Counted from the first letter of the stretch, positions 12,091 through 24,109 are shown. The stretch: DNA of 64,000 nucleotides from Platycnemis pennipes (GCA_933228895.1 OW121855.1:71448698-71512697); one strand, 5' to 3'. Numbers and translations are program-made. Notes: generated by a model not told the origin, from the sequence alone.

Positions 12091-12257
12091 TTATTAATAA
12101 ATGGCCCCTCGAGTTTCAAGCCGAGAAATATTTTGGGTTGCTGACGTTTCGATGGTACACTCTTCCATCGTCCTCAGAGCAATGAGGAGTGTTCATCAGC
12201 AACGTCAGCAACCCAAAATATTACTCGGCCTGAAACCCGATAGTCATTTATTAATAT
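12091..12257 (-). mobile_element. Penelope-like terminal fragment in a palindrome
   Basis: Arms 12091-12147 and 12202-12257 are inverted copies (TTTTGGGTTGCTGACG against CGTCAGCAACCCAAAA, plus flanks). The spacer, read on the minus strand, has CTGAGGACGATGG, a loop, and CCATCGAAAC (12146-12177). That is a hammerhead-like core with a stem of complementary GATGG/CCATC. Penelope-like elements are known to carry such motifs in their terminal repeats. The assignment to that class is inferred. Confidence 0.5.
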
Positions 12258-12259
12258 AA

Positions 12260-13290
12260 TTTCTCTACATTCCCACATCTTGTTCTTTAATGACTCAGTT
12301 CTTCGTTCACCTCATCTCTAATGATTTTGATGAAGCGAGAAAATTTTTACGAAAAGTTACACTCACAATGCTCCGCATGCATAGCTCATTAAAAAAAACT
12401 TTCTTGGAAGACTCTCATCAATCTTGTGCTCAACTTTGAAGGGTCTTGAAGGCAGTTCCATGTGATGAGCGAATAGTAAAGGAGCGAGATTAATGCGGTG
12501 ATGGCTCATGGAAAAGGCTGGCTTATTATGGAAAATTGTCCATTATACAGGTTTAAGTTCGGGGGTATGCAAATAAGTTGGATTAGTGCTGGCTCTCCGC
12601 GGAGGTGTAATCCATAACTTTGACAGGAGGAGAAAGGAAGTGAGGTTGGGTGATGTAGTTAAAAACCTGGAACAGAGACAGAGGCTTTATGGTTTTTAAG
12701 GGTAGGCTTCCGATGGAATTAACATTGAAAGTCCTTTGTCATATCTGAGAAATTTGATTATTTTAATATTTTCCTCCGCCATTACGAGCGTATTATATCC
12801 CTACAACCTATCTCTAATCACACGTATCGTAACATTCGTATCTTACTCTGGATCGTTTCATTTGGCAACTTAAAAGTGTCATCGCGTTTCCCTTACGCTA
12901 GCATTTGCATTGCATTTATGTCCACGTTTCAGCACACTTGGTGCTGTTTCCGTATGTACTCCACTCTGTTTCTTGCAAGACTCAGCAGATCTTTAATTAT
13001 TAATTTTAGACTTGTATTAAGCTCTCCGGCAAAACACGGCTCATTAATATCCCACCAACCACTGCATTCGACCCTGAAGTCGGTCTATCTGGTGGAGAGT
13101 AGAGTTCACTTAGTAATAATCCCAACGGCGTTGGATTTCGCAGATCGGGGTAGGAAGGCCGATCTCTATCACTATACCTCCTGTAATATCTCAGAAAGCT
13201 GTAAAATCGATGTCTTTATATAAATGTTCATTCTGTTACAAATCCTTCTAAAATTCCTTAATTAGACAACACAATCAAATCAAACCCAAA
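12260..13290. other. unassigned interval
   Basis: No repeat or gene recognised. A 115-codon frame at 12876-13223 lacks any motif. Confidence 0.5.
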
Positions 13291-13374
13291 TAAAAAAAAC
13301 AAGTGGTCAAGGTGAAGAGTAGAGGGCATGGTGAAGTAGTACAGTTGCAGTGTAGAGGACGAGACCAATGTTAA

Positions 13375-14015
13375 ACACAAGAAACAAAAGCTGGAAGAGG
13401 AGAGCGAGTACTACTATCTGGGAAGCCGAATAACTAGCTTCTTCTTTCCTCTTCTCCTGCTCCTCTTCTAGCTGTCTTCTTTCCAAGAAGAATATAGTCA
13501 GTAAAATAGCCAAGGTGAAGAGGGAATGCTACTAAATGAAGAACTTACTTATAGCTACAGACACCGGCGTGAAAGTAAGGAAATACTACACTAGACCATA
13601 TATTCTAGAGCGTCTTTATGGCAGTGAGGCATGGGCGATAACAGTAGCAAAGAAGTCAAGGCTAGAAGTATTCGATATATGGTGTTTCAGAATAATGATG
13701 AAAATCAAATGGATTATTCGAGTAACTAAAAAATTACCTGGCTTCTTTAGGGTAGTGAGGCATGGACAATAACAACAGCAGAGAATTCAAGGCAAGAGAC
13801 GATTGGAATGTGGCTTTAAATGTTGGAGAAAAGGAAAGTCTTACGAGAACTTTAAAAAGAAGGTGGTATAATTTAACTGACAATACCTTGAGCCATGATA
13901 GCCTGAAGAAGACAATTGCCGAGTGAAAAATGAGCGGAAAGAATGGCGAAGGTAGGCGTAGAGAATGCTGACGTAAATATGAAGAGGTTAGATGCAATAG
14001 AAGAATCGAGTAGAA
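13375..14015 (+). mobile_element. LINE-A, decayed reverse-transcriptase C-terminus
   Basis: Successive frames read LEEESEYYYLGSRIT (about 13391-13436), then RLYGSEAWAITVAKKSRLE and CFRIMMKIKW (13610-13720), then a degenerate tail with KKTIAE-like and EESSRK-like ends. This is the usual order of the RT thumb and C-terminal region in this LINE type. A purine/pyrimidine-rich insertion at about 13436-13500 and several frameshifts interrupt it. The GSEAW segment is partly repeated at 13750-13790, suggesting a local duplication. Confidence 0.65.
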
Positions 14016-14660
14016 AACTGTGTCTGATGGAAACTAAGGATGGTTTACTAATGATGATGAATCAATATACCTTAAAAACAGTTTTTTGGGAATTCAGCTA
14101 TAAAACTATCCACAGAATATTTAAGAACCGTAATTGTAAAGTAAACTCACATTCTTAGAGTAAAATAAGTCAAACGATATCGCGTCATGGCATGCGGTAT
14201 TTCCGGCATAGTGAAGGAAAATGTACTCCACTTATAAGAAATATCTTTGAAAAACCAAAATATATAGGTACGTAGCAAATGAGGTACAAGTGCCAAGTAT
14301 TTGCACCACTCATGCTATACTTAACTAGTCTCATGGTATTCAATGTAAATCATATACTTAACCGTAAGCGTAATCATGCCAAATATACGTCGGAAGGACT
14401 TCCTCTAGTCAATGGTCCAAAGAAAAAATTAGCAAAAAATTATCGCAAAGAGAAACCATAGTTACTACTAAAAAAACAAAAAAAAACAAACCACAAAAAA
14501 GAAACGTCATACAGGTGTTGTACAACTAATTGTAAGCCAACCAGCAAGTTAATCACAGGATCAAGTGTAATTATTCTCAGTATAAGAACCAAATGCACAT
14601 TTTACAAAGAATGACACGATGGCGTTGTCGAGCAAGGCTCAACGAGAAGAGCTCACTTGG
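14016..14660. other. unassigned interval
   Basis: AT-rich; small frames at 13943-14158 and 14279-14461 have no recognised domain. Confidence 0.45.
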
Positions 14661-14662
14661 AC

Positions 14663-15184
14663 AGTCGTACCGATGGTGAAAAAGAAAGTACTTAGTTAAT
14701 TCCACGATTTATTTTGAATGACTCGACCGGTTTAAACCTTTGCAGGTCATCATCAGGAGTGAAAAACAGAGGGAGAGGGACGTGAATATATACCCGAAGA
14801 TTGTGGAAGGAGGGGGTGGGGGGGGGGGGGGGAGTTTTAACAAAAACAATGAGAAGGAGGTGGGGAAAGGGAAGGAAGAATAAACCAGTAGGAACCAACA
14901 AGGGCAAACTGCATTAGACTATGGAGATGGAGGTGGGGGAACCGGAACGGAGAACAAAGGAGAAGAGGTCGACGGAATTAGGTCATTAAGCAGGTGGTTA
15001 CCATGTACATTTAGATAAGATACAATTTCAATTTAATGTTTTTCACTCCTGATGATGACCTGCAAAGGTTGAAACCGGTCGAATCATTCAAAATAAATCG
15101 TGGAATTAACTAAGTACTTTCTTTTTCACTATGTCTAAATTCCACGAAGTAAACTTGCCGACCATCGATTTTAGTCGTACCGAT
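14663..15184. mobile_element. inverted pair of Penelope-like terminal repeats
   Basis: Arms 14676-14768 (minus) and 15040-15130 (plus) are about 90 bp inverted copies. Each contains CTGATGATGACCTGCAAAGG followed by a GAAAC-type end (15049-15075; minus copy 14730-14756), then ACCGGTCGA and AAATAAATCGTGGAATTAAC. The spacer is purine-rich with a long G run. On the minus strand the left arm is preceded by GGGTATATATTCAC, like the TATATATACCC context before the motif at 35178 downstream of the GIY-YIG frame. AGTCGTACCGAT occurs just outside both ends (about 14664 and 15173). Confidence 0.6.
14811..14833 (+). repeat. poly-G run
   Basis: More than twenty G with a single T interruption, inside the purine-rich spacer of the inverted Penelope-like pair. 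It could form a quadruplex and is prone to assembly error. Confidence 0.9.
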
Positions 15185-16285
15185 ATCTGTGTTTCCGAAT
15201 TCCCATTCAAGCGTCTGAGCTAGATTGAGATAATATTCTCAACGATCTATCCTCCCGCCTAACATTTGTATTGACTAGCAGTTTCAATTTCCATTTTCGT
15301 CGAGAAGATTCATTCGACATCCTCTCTGCGCCCGCGAAGGTCGAGCGTTCAGATCATACTCTCGACGAGGCAACGCATTAGCGAATCAATCACCTGTTCA
15401 ATCGACCCAATCCTCAATCTCCCTCTTCTAATCAAATCGCTCCCGTTTCCTCCTCCTCCAACCCTTTTACGTCTTATTCCTCGTTCCTCTCCCTCCCACA
15501 TCATCTTCCCTCTCCCCCTTTTCCCATCCATCGACCGCCCTGGTCTCCGCGACCCTCCTCGACTCTGGGAACATCTCTCTTACTCAGCGACCCTTCTGCC
15601 CTTCCTGCCCAATGCGATCCCCCCTCCGTACCCTTCCCCCCCCTTCATTTTCAAGCCTTCCCTTCTGCCAACCCCGAAAACCCACTCCACCGACCCTCAC
15701 TTTTCTCGGCTTCAACAACGGCCGGAAAACCCCTCTCTTCTACGCTCCTATCCTCTGCTGTGGCCCCTTCAAGGATCTCCACTAATCTCCGGGGCCCATC
15801 TCGGATTTTTTCCTTTCCTCCACTCGCCGGACTCCGCCTTGAGATCTCTCTTCCACCCCCTGTATCTCTCAAACCCTTACCACCTCCACCTTCACCTCTC
15901 TCGCCCTCCCCTCCCCTATCTCACTTTCATTCTTTCAGGTTCCCATCCATCGCCCTCTCTTCCCATCCCACCTCCAACAACCCCTCCCTTCCCCACCTTC
16001 CAGAATCGCTTTCTCCGGATCAATCCGCTTGCTCGCCCAAGAAACGTTCAGATCAGGACGTCAAGACCTCCGTTTGACGTACATTCCACTGGTATAGCTT
16101 TACCGAGAGAACCAGAGTTTTCCGCCCTTTTTTCCTTCTTACCATCTCTGATATCCCACCCTGTGGTTTCTTTTAATTCAAAAGGCGAACTATTGATCAC
16201 ATAGAGAAATCCCAAAAGGTCATTGACGTGCTTTCAACAAGCTTTTTAAGAACCAGGCATCTCATCATCACAAGTCCACAATCAT
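15185..16285. other. pyrimidine-rich island
   Basis: Positions 15400-16020 are extremely C/T-rich on the plus strand. Overlapping 60-121 codon frames (Pro/Ser/Leu-rich one way, Arg/Gly/Glu-rich the other) result from this bias and are not credible genes. Confidence 0.7.
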
Positions 16286-16289
16286 AAGT

Positions 16290-16672
16290 TTATATTTGGC
16301 GAACCAGAACTTATTATAGTAGACTGGGAGATAATCACAAAATTAGAGAAATTGATTGCCAAACTGACAGTTTCAAAATATCCTACTTTCCTCGTACAAT
16401 TAGGGTTATGAATAGCGGTAAATATATCCAACACGAATGTTTAAATTGATAACATATGTAGTTGCATGTTGTTATAAGAACTTAACCGAACTAATAGCAT
16501 TATCTTGCATGTTTGATTTGCTATTTTTATCTTGTTTAAAAAAATTCAAGTTTAGACTAGTATATTATTACTATTTTTTATGCATGATGTGTAGTATATG
16601 TTTGGTGAGAATTCACCCCCTGCCACACACCTTAATGGTGGCTTGCAGGGTATTATGTAGATGTAGATAAGT
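16290..16672 (+). mobile_element. LINE-C 3' end
   Basis: It is closely similar to 26370-26750. There is a decayed coding end corresponding to REIDCRTDRFKMSFFPRTIR in the other copy, then a T-rich 3' UTR, then TTCACCCCCTGCCACACACC and GGTGGCTTGCAGGGTATTAT. It ends in GTAGATGTAGAT. The FFPRTIR ending is typical of jockey/CR1-like LINE ORF2 C-termini. Confidence 0.8.
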
Positions 16673-16675
16673 TTT

Positions 16676-17000
16676 GTTTGACGCAACTCTCAACTCGGTT
16701 CTCCTATCAGATAGCCTGTATATACCTCAGTAATTCCTTCCTTTTGCGTTACTAAGTACTTGCTCCATACATTTCATGCGAAGCTTTCCTTTTCCATTCT
16801 TCCCATTCACTTGTCCTTCGACAATCTTCTTCAGCAGGCCATCATGAATCCAGATAAGGCCAATTAAGCTGTCCTGTCTTCATTTTAATATTTTCATAAG
16901 ACTTCTCTTTTCAACAACATTCCTCAGGATTTCTCCGTCTGTCACTCCACCTATCCATATTATCTTCGTCATTACAGACCACATACCTGACTGATTTATT
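16676..17000 (-). mobile_element. LINE-A 3' end
   Basis: The minus strand carries the LINE-A tail (GAGTTGCGTCAAAC) and upstream codons resembling GLLKKIVEGQVNGKNGKGK and a TDGEILRNVVEKRS-like segment, with frameshifts. It abuts the LINE-C 3' end tail to tail, leaving only about 3 bp between the two tails. Confidence 0.7.
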
Positions 17001-17780
17001 ATTGCTTTGCAATTTTTAATGCTATTGGACTTTAGGAAGCAATCTGTCTTTCATTTTTCGATGAAATTTTTAAATTCCTTTCGCATCATAATGTAATAGT
17101 TCATGAAAACACATGAACAATGAGTGAGTTCCTTTTTCACGTCATCCGAAATTATTACGTGTGTTTTTAGCGTAATTTATATCTCATGTTTCTACATATT
17201 CATTGTTATGGCTGTCAAGAAACTACTTATCATGCGACGGCAAAATTTCTTTTGATGATATTTCCACAGCCCACAAAAGTCTCTAACTCTATTTTATTCA
17301 AGCACGATTTACAACCATTGAAGATCACGCGCAGCCTTTTAATTACCTAAACACTAAAACGGAACCAATATACCCGAAATAATTCCACCGTGGATCAATT
17401 TTATATCGGACGACATATCCGACTGAGATTGAAACTAATCGCGGCTGATAACAAACGGGCTACCGGAAGTCGCTATCTTGGAAATATATGATCGATTATA
17501 TCGATTTGGAAAAAACATAAAGAGCAATAAAAATACATTTACTTATCGATTACCGAGTGGATTCATGGAGTCGGAATCCCACGACTAAGCTCAAAAACAC
17601 GGCTGTCTCAACTTTCGAGAATAGATGATGAAAACATAGTGGAGTATCATCCGTGCTAGTTTACATTAAACAATATTATTGGCAGTATGATCGTGATTCA
17701 ATAATGTCTCGTGCATGCGCATCTATTATGTTTCCATGAAGTAGTAGCATTTTACCCCTCAGTTTCATGTAAGTAGTGCT
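17001..17780. other. unassigned interval
   Basis: AT-rich; no gene or repeat recognised. Confidence 0.5.
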
Positions 17781-17784
17781 TGCA

Positions 17785-17925
17785 CATACCAATATTTTTG
17801 CATGTCTGCATGAAAGTAAGTGTAAATTTATTTCTCATTTACCATATAATGTCCTGGTGATTGTTCACCCCCTACCAAACACCCTAGCGGACTCTTGCAG
17901 GGTATTAGTTGTGTATAGATATCTA
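17785..17925 (+). mobile_element. LINE-C 3' end fragment
   Basis: GTTCACCCCCTACCAAACAC followed by CTTGCAGGGTATTAG and a TATAGATATC tail match the LINE-C terminus. Only the 3' UTR remains. Confidence 0.7.
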
Positions 17926-18113
17926 ATCCTTTTCGCTACGCACCTGTTAACGCATTGTCTTTACCCTATTGTAAATGATTAGCACATACTCCCCGGAATT
18001 TAAAATGGCACATCATCAAAAAGGATTAAAATTGAACAAGTATCAATTCAATATAATTCTCATACCATAATTTTTAAGTCAAAAGAGATATAAAACTCCA
18101 TTGATTGACTCAA

Positions 18114-18485
18114 CAGTCATCATCATCGGTCAACAACTCTAGGATTGATTAGACGCAGCCCTCCACTCGATTCTTTTATCGGCCAACATCTTCATATCAA
18201 TTTAATTTTTCTCTTTTATATCCATCACAACCTGCTCCATATATCCCATGCGACGCCTGTCTTTTCCATTCTTCCCGTCACTTTTGCCTCGACGATTGTC
18301 TTCATTAGACCATCATGTCTTAAGATACGGCCGATTCTGTTGTCCCGTCTTCTTTTTACAGTTTTCAGTAGAAATCTCTTTTCTCCCACTCGTCTTAATA
18401 CTTCTTCGTTTGCAACGTTGTCATATTATGTCTCAGCAATATGCACCATTTACTCGAAAAAACTCGCTCATGAATTTGCCGAGTG
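18114..18485 (-). mobile_element. LINE-A 3' end
   Basis: Read on the minus strand: codons for a TNEEVLRRVGEKRFLLKTV-like segment, then LMKTIVEAKVTGRMEKTG-like residues, then the SMADKRIEWRAASNQS-like end, then a GATGATGATGAC tail. The two plus-strand frames here (18145-18520) are antisense shadows of it. Frameshifts and stops are present. Confidence 0.75.
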
Positions 18486-18718
18486 AAGACTCTTTCTCCA
18501 CGTTAATCATTTATCTATAATTTAGCCGAAATATTTTGTTTCTTTGAAGATGTTGCTAGTGCCGAATTAAAAAAAATCGCATGAGGATTATCGATAATTT
18601 CAAATTGTTTGGACGGAGAACTTCAAATGGAAGATTAAATTCGAATGGCATCATAGTACTTGTATTCATTCTGGGAATGCTAATGTTAGCTTATGTCTTT
18701 TAGGACATCGAGAATAAA

Positions 18719-19090
18719 AGGGTGATTGGATACAAGTAGGGATTTTTCCTTTAACTAGGGTAAGGTGGAGTGAAACCTGGCAAAGTGTTCCCTTATTAGG
18801 GAACCCTTCCCTTATTATTATTCCCTTATTCCCCTATCAAGTATAGAAGGGTGGTGATTGGATACAAGTAGGGATTTTTGTGCCAAGGAATAGTAAAACC
18901 TGGCGTTGGCATTAGTTTATTACTTTCTTTAGGCGCCGAGAGGCCGGTAGTTTAACGTTGGACGGAGTACTACACTCAAAGAGCTCTCCGTAGAAGACTT
19001 ACATGAAGACTGGTACTACATAGAATACTCGGAAGGGATTCGAAGCCAGGACTTCACGATCAAAGGCCAATAGGAAAACCACTTAGTCAA
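18719..19090 (-). mobile_element. SINE-A with internal duplication
   Basis: The segment GTGATTGGATACAAGTAGGG occurs twice, near 18721 and 18854, each followed by a version of the SINE-A body (TGAAACCTGGCAAAG and AAACCTGGCGTTGGCATTAG). The centre (TTGGACGGAGTACTAC) and head complement (GGGATTCGAAGCC) follow. So a stretch of about 130 bp of the tail side is duplicated or two copies are fused. Confidence 0.7.
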
Positions 19091-19815
19091 CTCAAAATCC
19101 TTAAGATATATATATAAAAAACTAAAGAAATATATAACCAGCTTTTTTCTTTCACGACCAGAAAATCACGAGCCTTCACTCTAAATTTTCCCCAGTATGG
19201 CTAAAATAATATTCTTGACCTCAAACAGTGGATCATGCAATTTGGACAAGTTTTGGTCCATTCACCGTTTGATTTTGTGACCGTAGAATTCAATTTGAGT
19301 CCTAGTTTGACATTCGTGGATACTCGAATGAGCTGAGCCATGATTTCACGAAAAACCTCATTTCATGCATTATGCACGGAATGAAAGCACCTCCATAACT
19401 CGGAATTAGCTCTTTCCCGATTACGTGAAACGCGAATGCACAGACGACCTACTTACATTCATAACCACCCTGTACCTGGAAGCAAGACTTCATCACTGGC
19501 ATTCAATTACTAATAAGTTTTATTTTAGATATGGACGCTCCGGGTAGCAAGCGCCCATGCGGCGAAAGATGAAAAGTTACTTAATTTCACGCATGATATT
19601 TCAACTTTCCCTCTATGAGACAACCAAAAATTCTTCGTTTTTAAGAGAATATGATAAAAATGAAGGAAGACCGAAATATTTTTCTTCACTCTTAAAACAG
19701 AAATTTTATCTGATTTTGAAGATCAGTAAAAAACTAACTAATTATAATAACTATACGTATTTCAAAGTGTACCAGATACCCCAGAAAAATAAACAACAAA
19801 TAACGCTTCTACGTA
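19091..19815. other. unassigned interval
   Basis: A Lys-rich 96-codon frame (19557-19847) has no recognised domain. No repeats assigned. Confidence 0.45.
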
Positions 19816-19820
19816 GCAGA

Positions 19821-20055
19821 TTGGTGATTGTTTTATGCGGCAGTTAAAGGTACTGGCCACCCAACCAAAGAACCCGGATTCGAATCATGCTTCAATATTT
19901 TCTTTGGTTAAGCGAACAATTCTTGAGCGCTGTGTGGAGTGCACTTCGAGTGCTGTACTCCGTCCGGCTGACGGGACGTAAAGCTATGGTCTCCTTGGTC
20001 CGTTAAGAAAAGGCTAGTGTCGACGCTGGGTTTCTCTCTAGTTTCTTCTTTTTTA
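19821..20055 (+). mobile_element. SINE-A, head to body
   Basis: The B box-like CGGATTCGAATCATG (19869-19883) is followed by TGTGTGGAGTGCACTTCGAG, TACTCCGTCCGGCTGACGGG and GACGCTGGGTTTCTCTCTAG, the expected SINE-A order. The head has a variant sequence (CTGGCCACCCAACC) that differs from most copies and resembles 51462-51510. Confidence 0.8.
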
Positions 20056-21135
20056 TTATTTAATTCTCCAGCCTTCCTTCTTACTATTCCATTCCCATTC
20101 TTATACCTTTCCAGGCTGAAGTACCTTTAAGTACAAGAATAGGCTTGAAACTATGTATCATAATTGCAGCCGAGTGAATTCGATGCAGATACAGATATTT
20201 AAGGCTGCAGAAGATAGTTTTAATGCAATATTTTATCCCAAAACTATCACATATTAATATAAAACCACTCACTAGAAGTTTAGTATAATTTGGCCACGAT
20301 AAACCAGCGAATAACTTTGTTATGGTATGATAATATCTCAGGCATCACTTTGTGAACGCTCTGTTTATTTTAAATGAAAACACACTTGCTATATTTCACT
20401 TTCTGACAATGTTTCAAAATTAATTGCGCGAGGTAGAACCAATCTTTTCATCCTCTTAATAATGCGAAGTATTACTAGCCATCTTTTTAATTCATCCGAA
20501 AATATTGTTAGCTTCCGCATAAACTTCATTCAATAGGAACTACCGGTATGAACCGCTAAACCGTCATCAGGTACCTAATACATCATCACGACCCACTTCC
20601 ATTTGGAGCAATCGAAGGGGAGAAGCCGCAATCGCACGCATGGGGATAGGACACTGTGCCCTGACTCAGTGTTAACTATTCAAGGGGAGGAGAAGCCATT
20701 AACTCTGAGCGAGGATTACTACTCACCTTTGAGATGGAGGCGCCTCTTGACGGAGCGTGTTTAAGGTTAGGGTACTCATGAGAGACTGGATGTTATAGTT
20801 GAAATGCACATAGTATATTAATAGATATGATTAAATTAATGAAAATCCTCGTTGAATTTTTAAAAACTAACTGGTCACCGAAGTATTTTATAAAATATTT
20901 CTGAATAAGCTGATAGAGCATCGCTCTTACTATAATTTTTATGATTTTTTTTCCGAAATAATGTAAATAACGAAGAATGCATCAAGAAATGGTGGTAAGT
21001 GGTACGAATTACTGGTGTCGAAGCATCCTGGCCATCGTTACTACAATATCATCCCTCACAAATTGGAGTATGCGTATTGAATGTGATTTTAATTGATTGC
21101 TTTATATTTAATGAGTGTAGTAATAGTCGTTTAGA
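20056..21135. other. unassigned interval
   Basis: No gene recognised. Around 20610-20700 GGGGAGAAGCC and GGGGAGGAGAAGCC recur about 80 bp apart, without a clear repeat boundary. Confidence 0.4.
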
Positions 21136-21139
21136 ACAT

Positions 21140-21245
21140 TTAGGTTCCCCAACGGCTAAGATTATATCATAACGTCTAATCTAAGATCTTACCACAGTAA
21201 AAATTAAGAACGGGAAGAAGAACCCTTGACGGGATTCATATTCTG
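21140..21245 (-). mobile_element. possible SINE-B fragment
   Basis: GGTTCCCCAACGGCTAAGAT, TATATCATAACGTCTA and GACGGGATTCATATTC follow the order of SINE-B at 22595-22715 read on the plus strand. It is diverged and incomplete. Confidence 0.4.
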
Positions 21246-21249
21246 GGAT

Positions 21250-22105
21250 TTAAAGGAAAAATGTGTCAAATGATGTCCATTTTGAATAAAGTAAAATATA
21301 AAAGTAAAACACAATGCAGCTTTAGCTCGAGGTTGTCACTTTGTGTAGCACCTAAATATTGGATGGGACCAAGAATGATCCTATTACATGAGCGCATTAA
21401 AATTTCACCGGGTAGGTCACACAATCATAAGCTGAGGTATAGTCTATGAACCAAGTCCAAAAGAGTACGAAGCCATATGCGATTTCGCTAAGTGGACGAA
21501 GAGGTACAGCGATTCGCACCTTAGGCATGAAAACTCATAATTGTTGCTCACCACGGCAATATCATAAAAACACAAAAAACACAAGGGACCTGATGCTGGA
21601 CTTGCTTGATGAACAGTGGTGACTGTGCTGTAGCGGATGCATTTTATGTCTATTTTGCTCTTGTCTATTTTTCTACATTTTCAAAATAAAGGATTACAGT
21701 AGTAGACCTGAGGTGAATGTGGTCCTACAATAAATATATAATCGTCGAGTCTTGGACTTTACGAAAAAGATATTTTGAATAATTGAAAATTTATTTAAAA
21801 ACGTTGCATAAAAATTTTCTGTATTTGCATTCATTGTTTATGATATTTATTTGTTTTGCATATTTTGTATGGAGCATACTAATTTTTAGTTTGTTCTAGT
21901 CGAGGGCAAAGTTTATTTTTTGTAGGTAATATTTATACACGTATCTAACCTTAAAAGGCTATCCAAAGCGTCCATTATGTTATGTAAAGTTAAAAATTAT
22001 CTTTTTGCACTATTGCTGGATGTAATAAATATCTATCTATGTCTATCTATATGCATGTCTTACTATACACCCCAGGGTAACTCTGTAGGGGTAATCTTGA
22101 AATGT
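21250..22105. other. unassigned AT-rich interval
   Basis: Small frames only; no repeat assigned with confidence. Confidence 0.45.
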
Positions 22106-22129
22106 AATTTTGTTTTCTTTAACGTGGAG

Positions 22130-22345
22130 ATGGAGAGGGGAGGTGGTGTGGTCGGTTAGGGGGTGGGAATTGTGTCAGGTGTCGGATGGAGGTCGACGCG
22201 CTAGGGGACGGGACCCCCTCCCGTTTCGGGTGAAGGCGTCGCGACGCCTTGCTGCGTCGCAGGGATCAATCTGGGAAGGGCCCGAGGTCCCGCGCAACGA
22301 TTTCGTGGGTCATCAAACCGTCCGTGTCGACGCTCTCACTCACGT
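22130..22345. other. GC-rich, CpG-rich island
   Basis: It contrasts sharply with the AT-rich surroundings and includes the palindrome AAGGCGTCGCGACGCCTT (about 22233-22250). An overlapping 120-codon frame (22110-22472) has no domain. It may be a regulatory or conserved non-coding element, or an unknown element; nothing in the sequence decides. Confidence 0.45.
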
Positions 22346-22589
22346 CTGGACTCAACAAGTTACTACTCGCTACGCACACACACATACACATATCGACCCA
22401 AGAGTTATCAACGTAATATGGGACATACAACGATTAAAAAAAAATAAGTATCCCTTTGAGGGTAATTGGTAAAACCAGGGGATCAATCAAATTAAACATA
22501 GGATCCACTCTCGGACTCCAGGTAAGGATCCTAATCTCATGTGCGCCATTGTTATCTGAAATTAACCTTATTAACCGTGAAATTTGTTA

Positions 22590-22755
22590 TTAAAGGTTCT
22601 CCAACCGTCAGGGTTATATCGCATCGTCTGGCCAAACTTAATCCTATGCTTCCCCCTTAGAAAAATATGAAAATCATGCCCAAGACGGGATTCTCATCCG
22701 CGCCCCTTTGTTTGACAGTGTGGCGCGTTACCAACCTGGCAACCCCGTGCAGTTG
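22590..22755 (-). mobile_element. SINE-B copy
   Basis: On the minus strand: a tRNA-like head (GGTTGCCAGGTTGGTAACGC, degenerate B box GGATGAGAATCCC), then a spacer and the tail GATGCGATATAACCCTGACG. It matches 58318-58490 and 42643-42790 in order. Confidence 0.65.
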
Positions 22756-24090
22756 GTAGCGCAACTAGTCATTATACATTTTTATTTATTCAATTTTTTT
22801 TCATTGATGCATAAGCAATGACTCGTACTTTCAACAGTCTAGACGTTTTCAGCAATAACACTAGGAATTGTTTAGCGCTTCAAAACCAGTCTTGACCATA
22901 TAATCGAAGCTAAAAGTTAGTTCTATGAAGATAATTTTTCCCTATCGTCCCAGAAACTTAGCTGGGCGGTGAATTCCTTGTTTTAGGTACATGATATTAA
23001 ATCAAATATATATTTTGAGTGAAATACATGTTTCACAGGAGGACAAAAGTAATGAGATCTGCTCAAAAAAACCGGTTATTGCCGGGAAATGCTAACCGGA
23101 ATGCTAAAAATGAATGGAATGTTAGCTCTGTTGGTGACTAGACAAGTTAGCACTATTAATTGGAAGTATCTGGGATAAAAATGTGTTGAGAGGAAATAAT
23201 ATAAGGCAAGGAATCGTGGTGGTCTAGTAAACATTCGCAAATGGGAGAAATGAACTTGGGTGGGAAAAAAACCTTCTCAAGATAGGTGGGAAAAAGATTG
23301 TTGAAGACCCTAATCTCCAACGTGGCATTATCTGGCTGTTAACAAATTTCAACCCCGTCACTGCTCATTTTCCCCAAGATGAATGGCCTTTCAGAATGTG
23401 GTGTGCTAAATTGGTGCAAGGGTTTAACAGGGGCAAAATTAGATGATTCAGCTTGTGCTCCAGCATAAGAATAGAACGATCAACGGAGATAATTTTCTGC
23501 ACCGTATACCCATGCTGTACAGTAACACGACGTTAATTGGCTCCGAATTGAGCAAAAGCGCTCTCCCGCTGAGGCAACGTATACCACCTGATGGACACCG
23601 CGCTGCGGTTAAACCGCTCTCTCATCACACTACAGCTCCTGATATCGTCTTTTCACAAGTACTCATTAAGATGAATACAATTCCGCTAATTTCACTCCGT
23701 GAACACAATTAACGGCGCCCATTGGAACACCAAATCGATGACTGATGGAAATAAAACACAGCCCTCCATGATGGGAATTCCGAAGATAAAACTTTTTTCC
23801 TTTTGTGCCGCAAATCGCTTTAATAGCGCAGGCGTTCTGATTAATGCCTCGATTCCGAGAGCTCTGCTGATTTGAAGCGGTCCCTCTGGTGAGGAATGAG
23901 GGTCGAGTATGATGATAATATAGAAGCCATCGGATATGAGAGACATTGGATAGTACATACATTGAATCCTAAAACTCACTAAAGAGAGCCTTCGAAAAAA
24001 AACTGGTTTACGAGCGAATCCACTGTGATCAAGCTCTACTTCGTGGAATCTAATTGCCAGTATCAGACGTTAAATAGCGGAACAGCATTG
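22756..24090. other. unassigned interval
   Basis: Frames of up to 98 codons (23443-23712 plus; 23666-23979 minus) lack recognisable domains. No repeat assigned. Confidence 0.45.
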
Positions 24091-24109
24091 CAAGAATAGT
24101 ACAAAAGGA

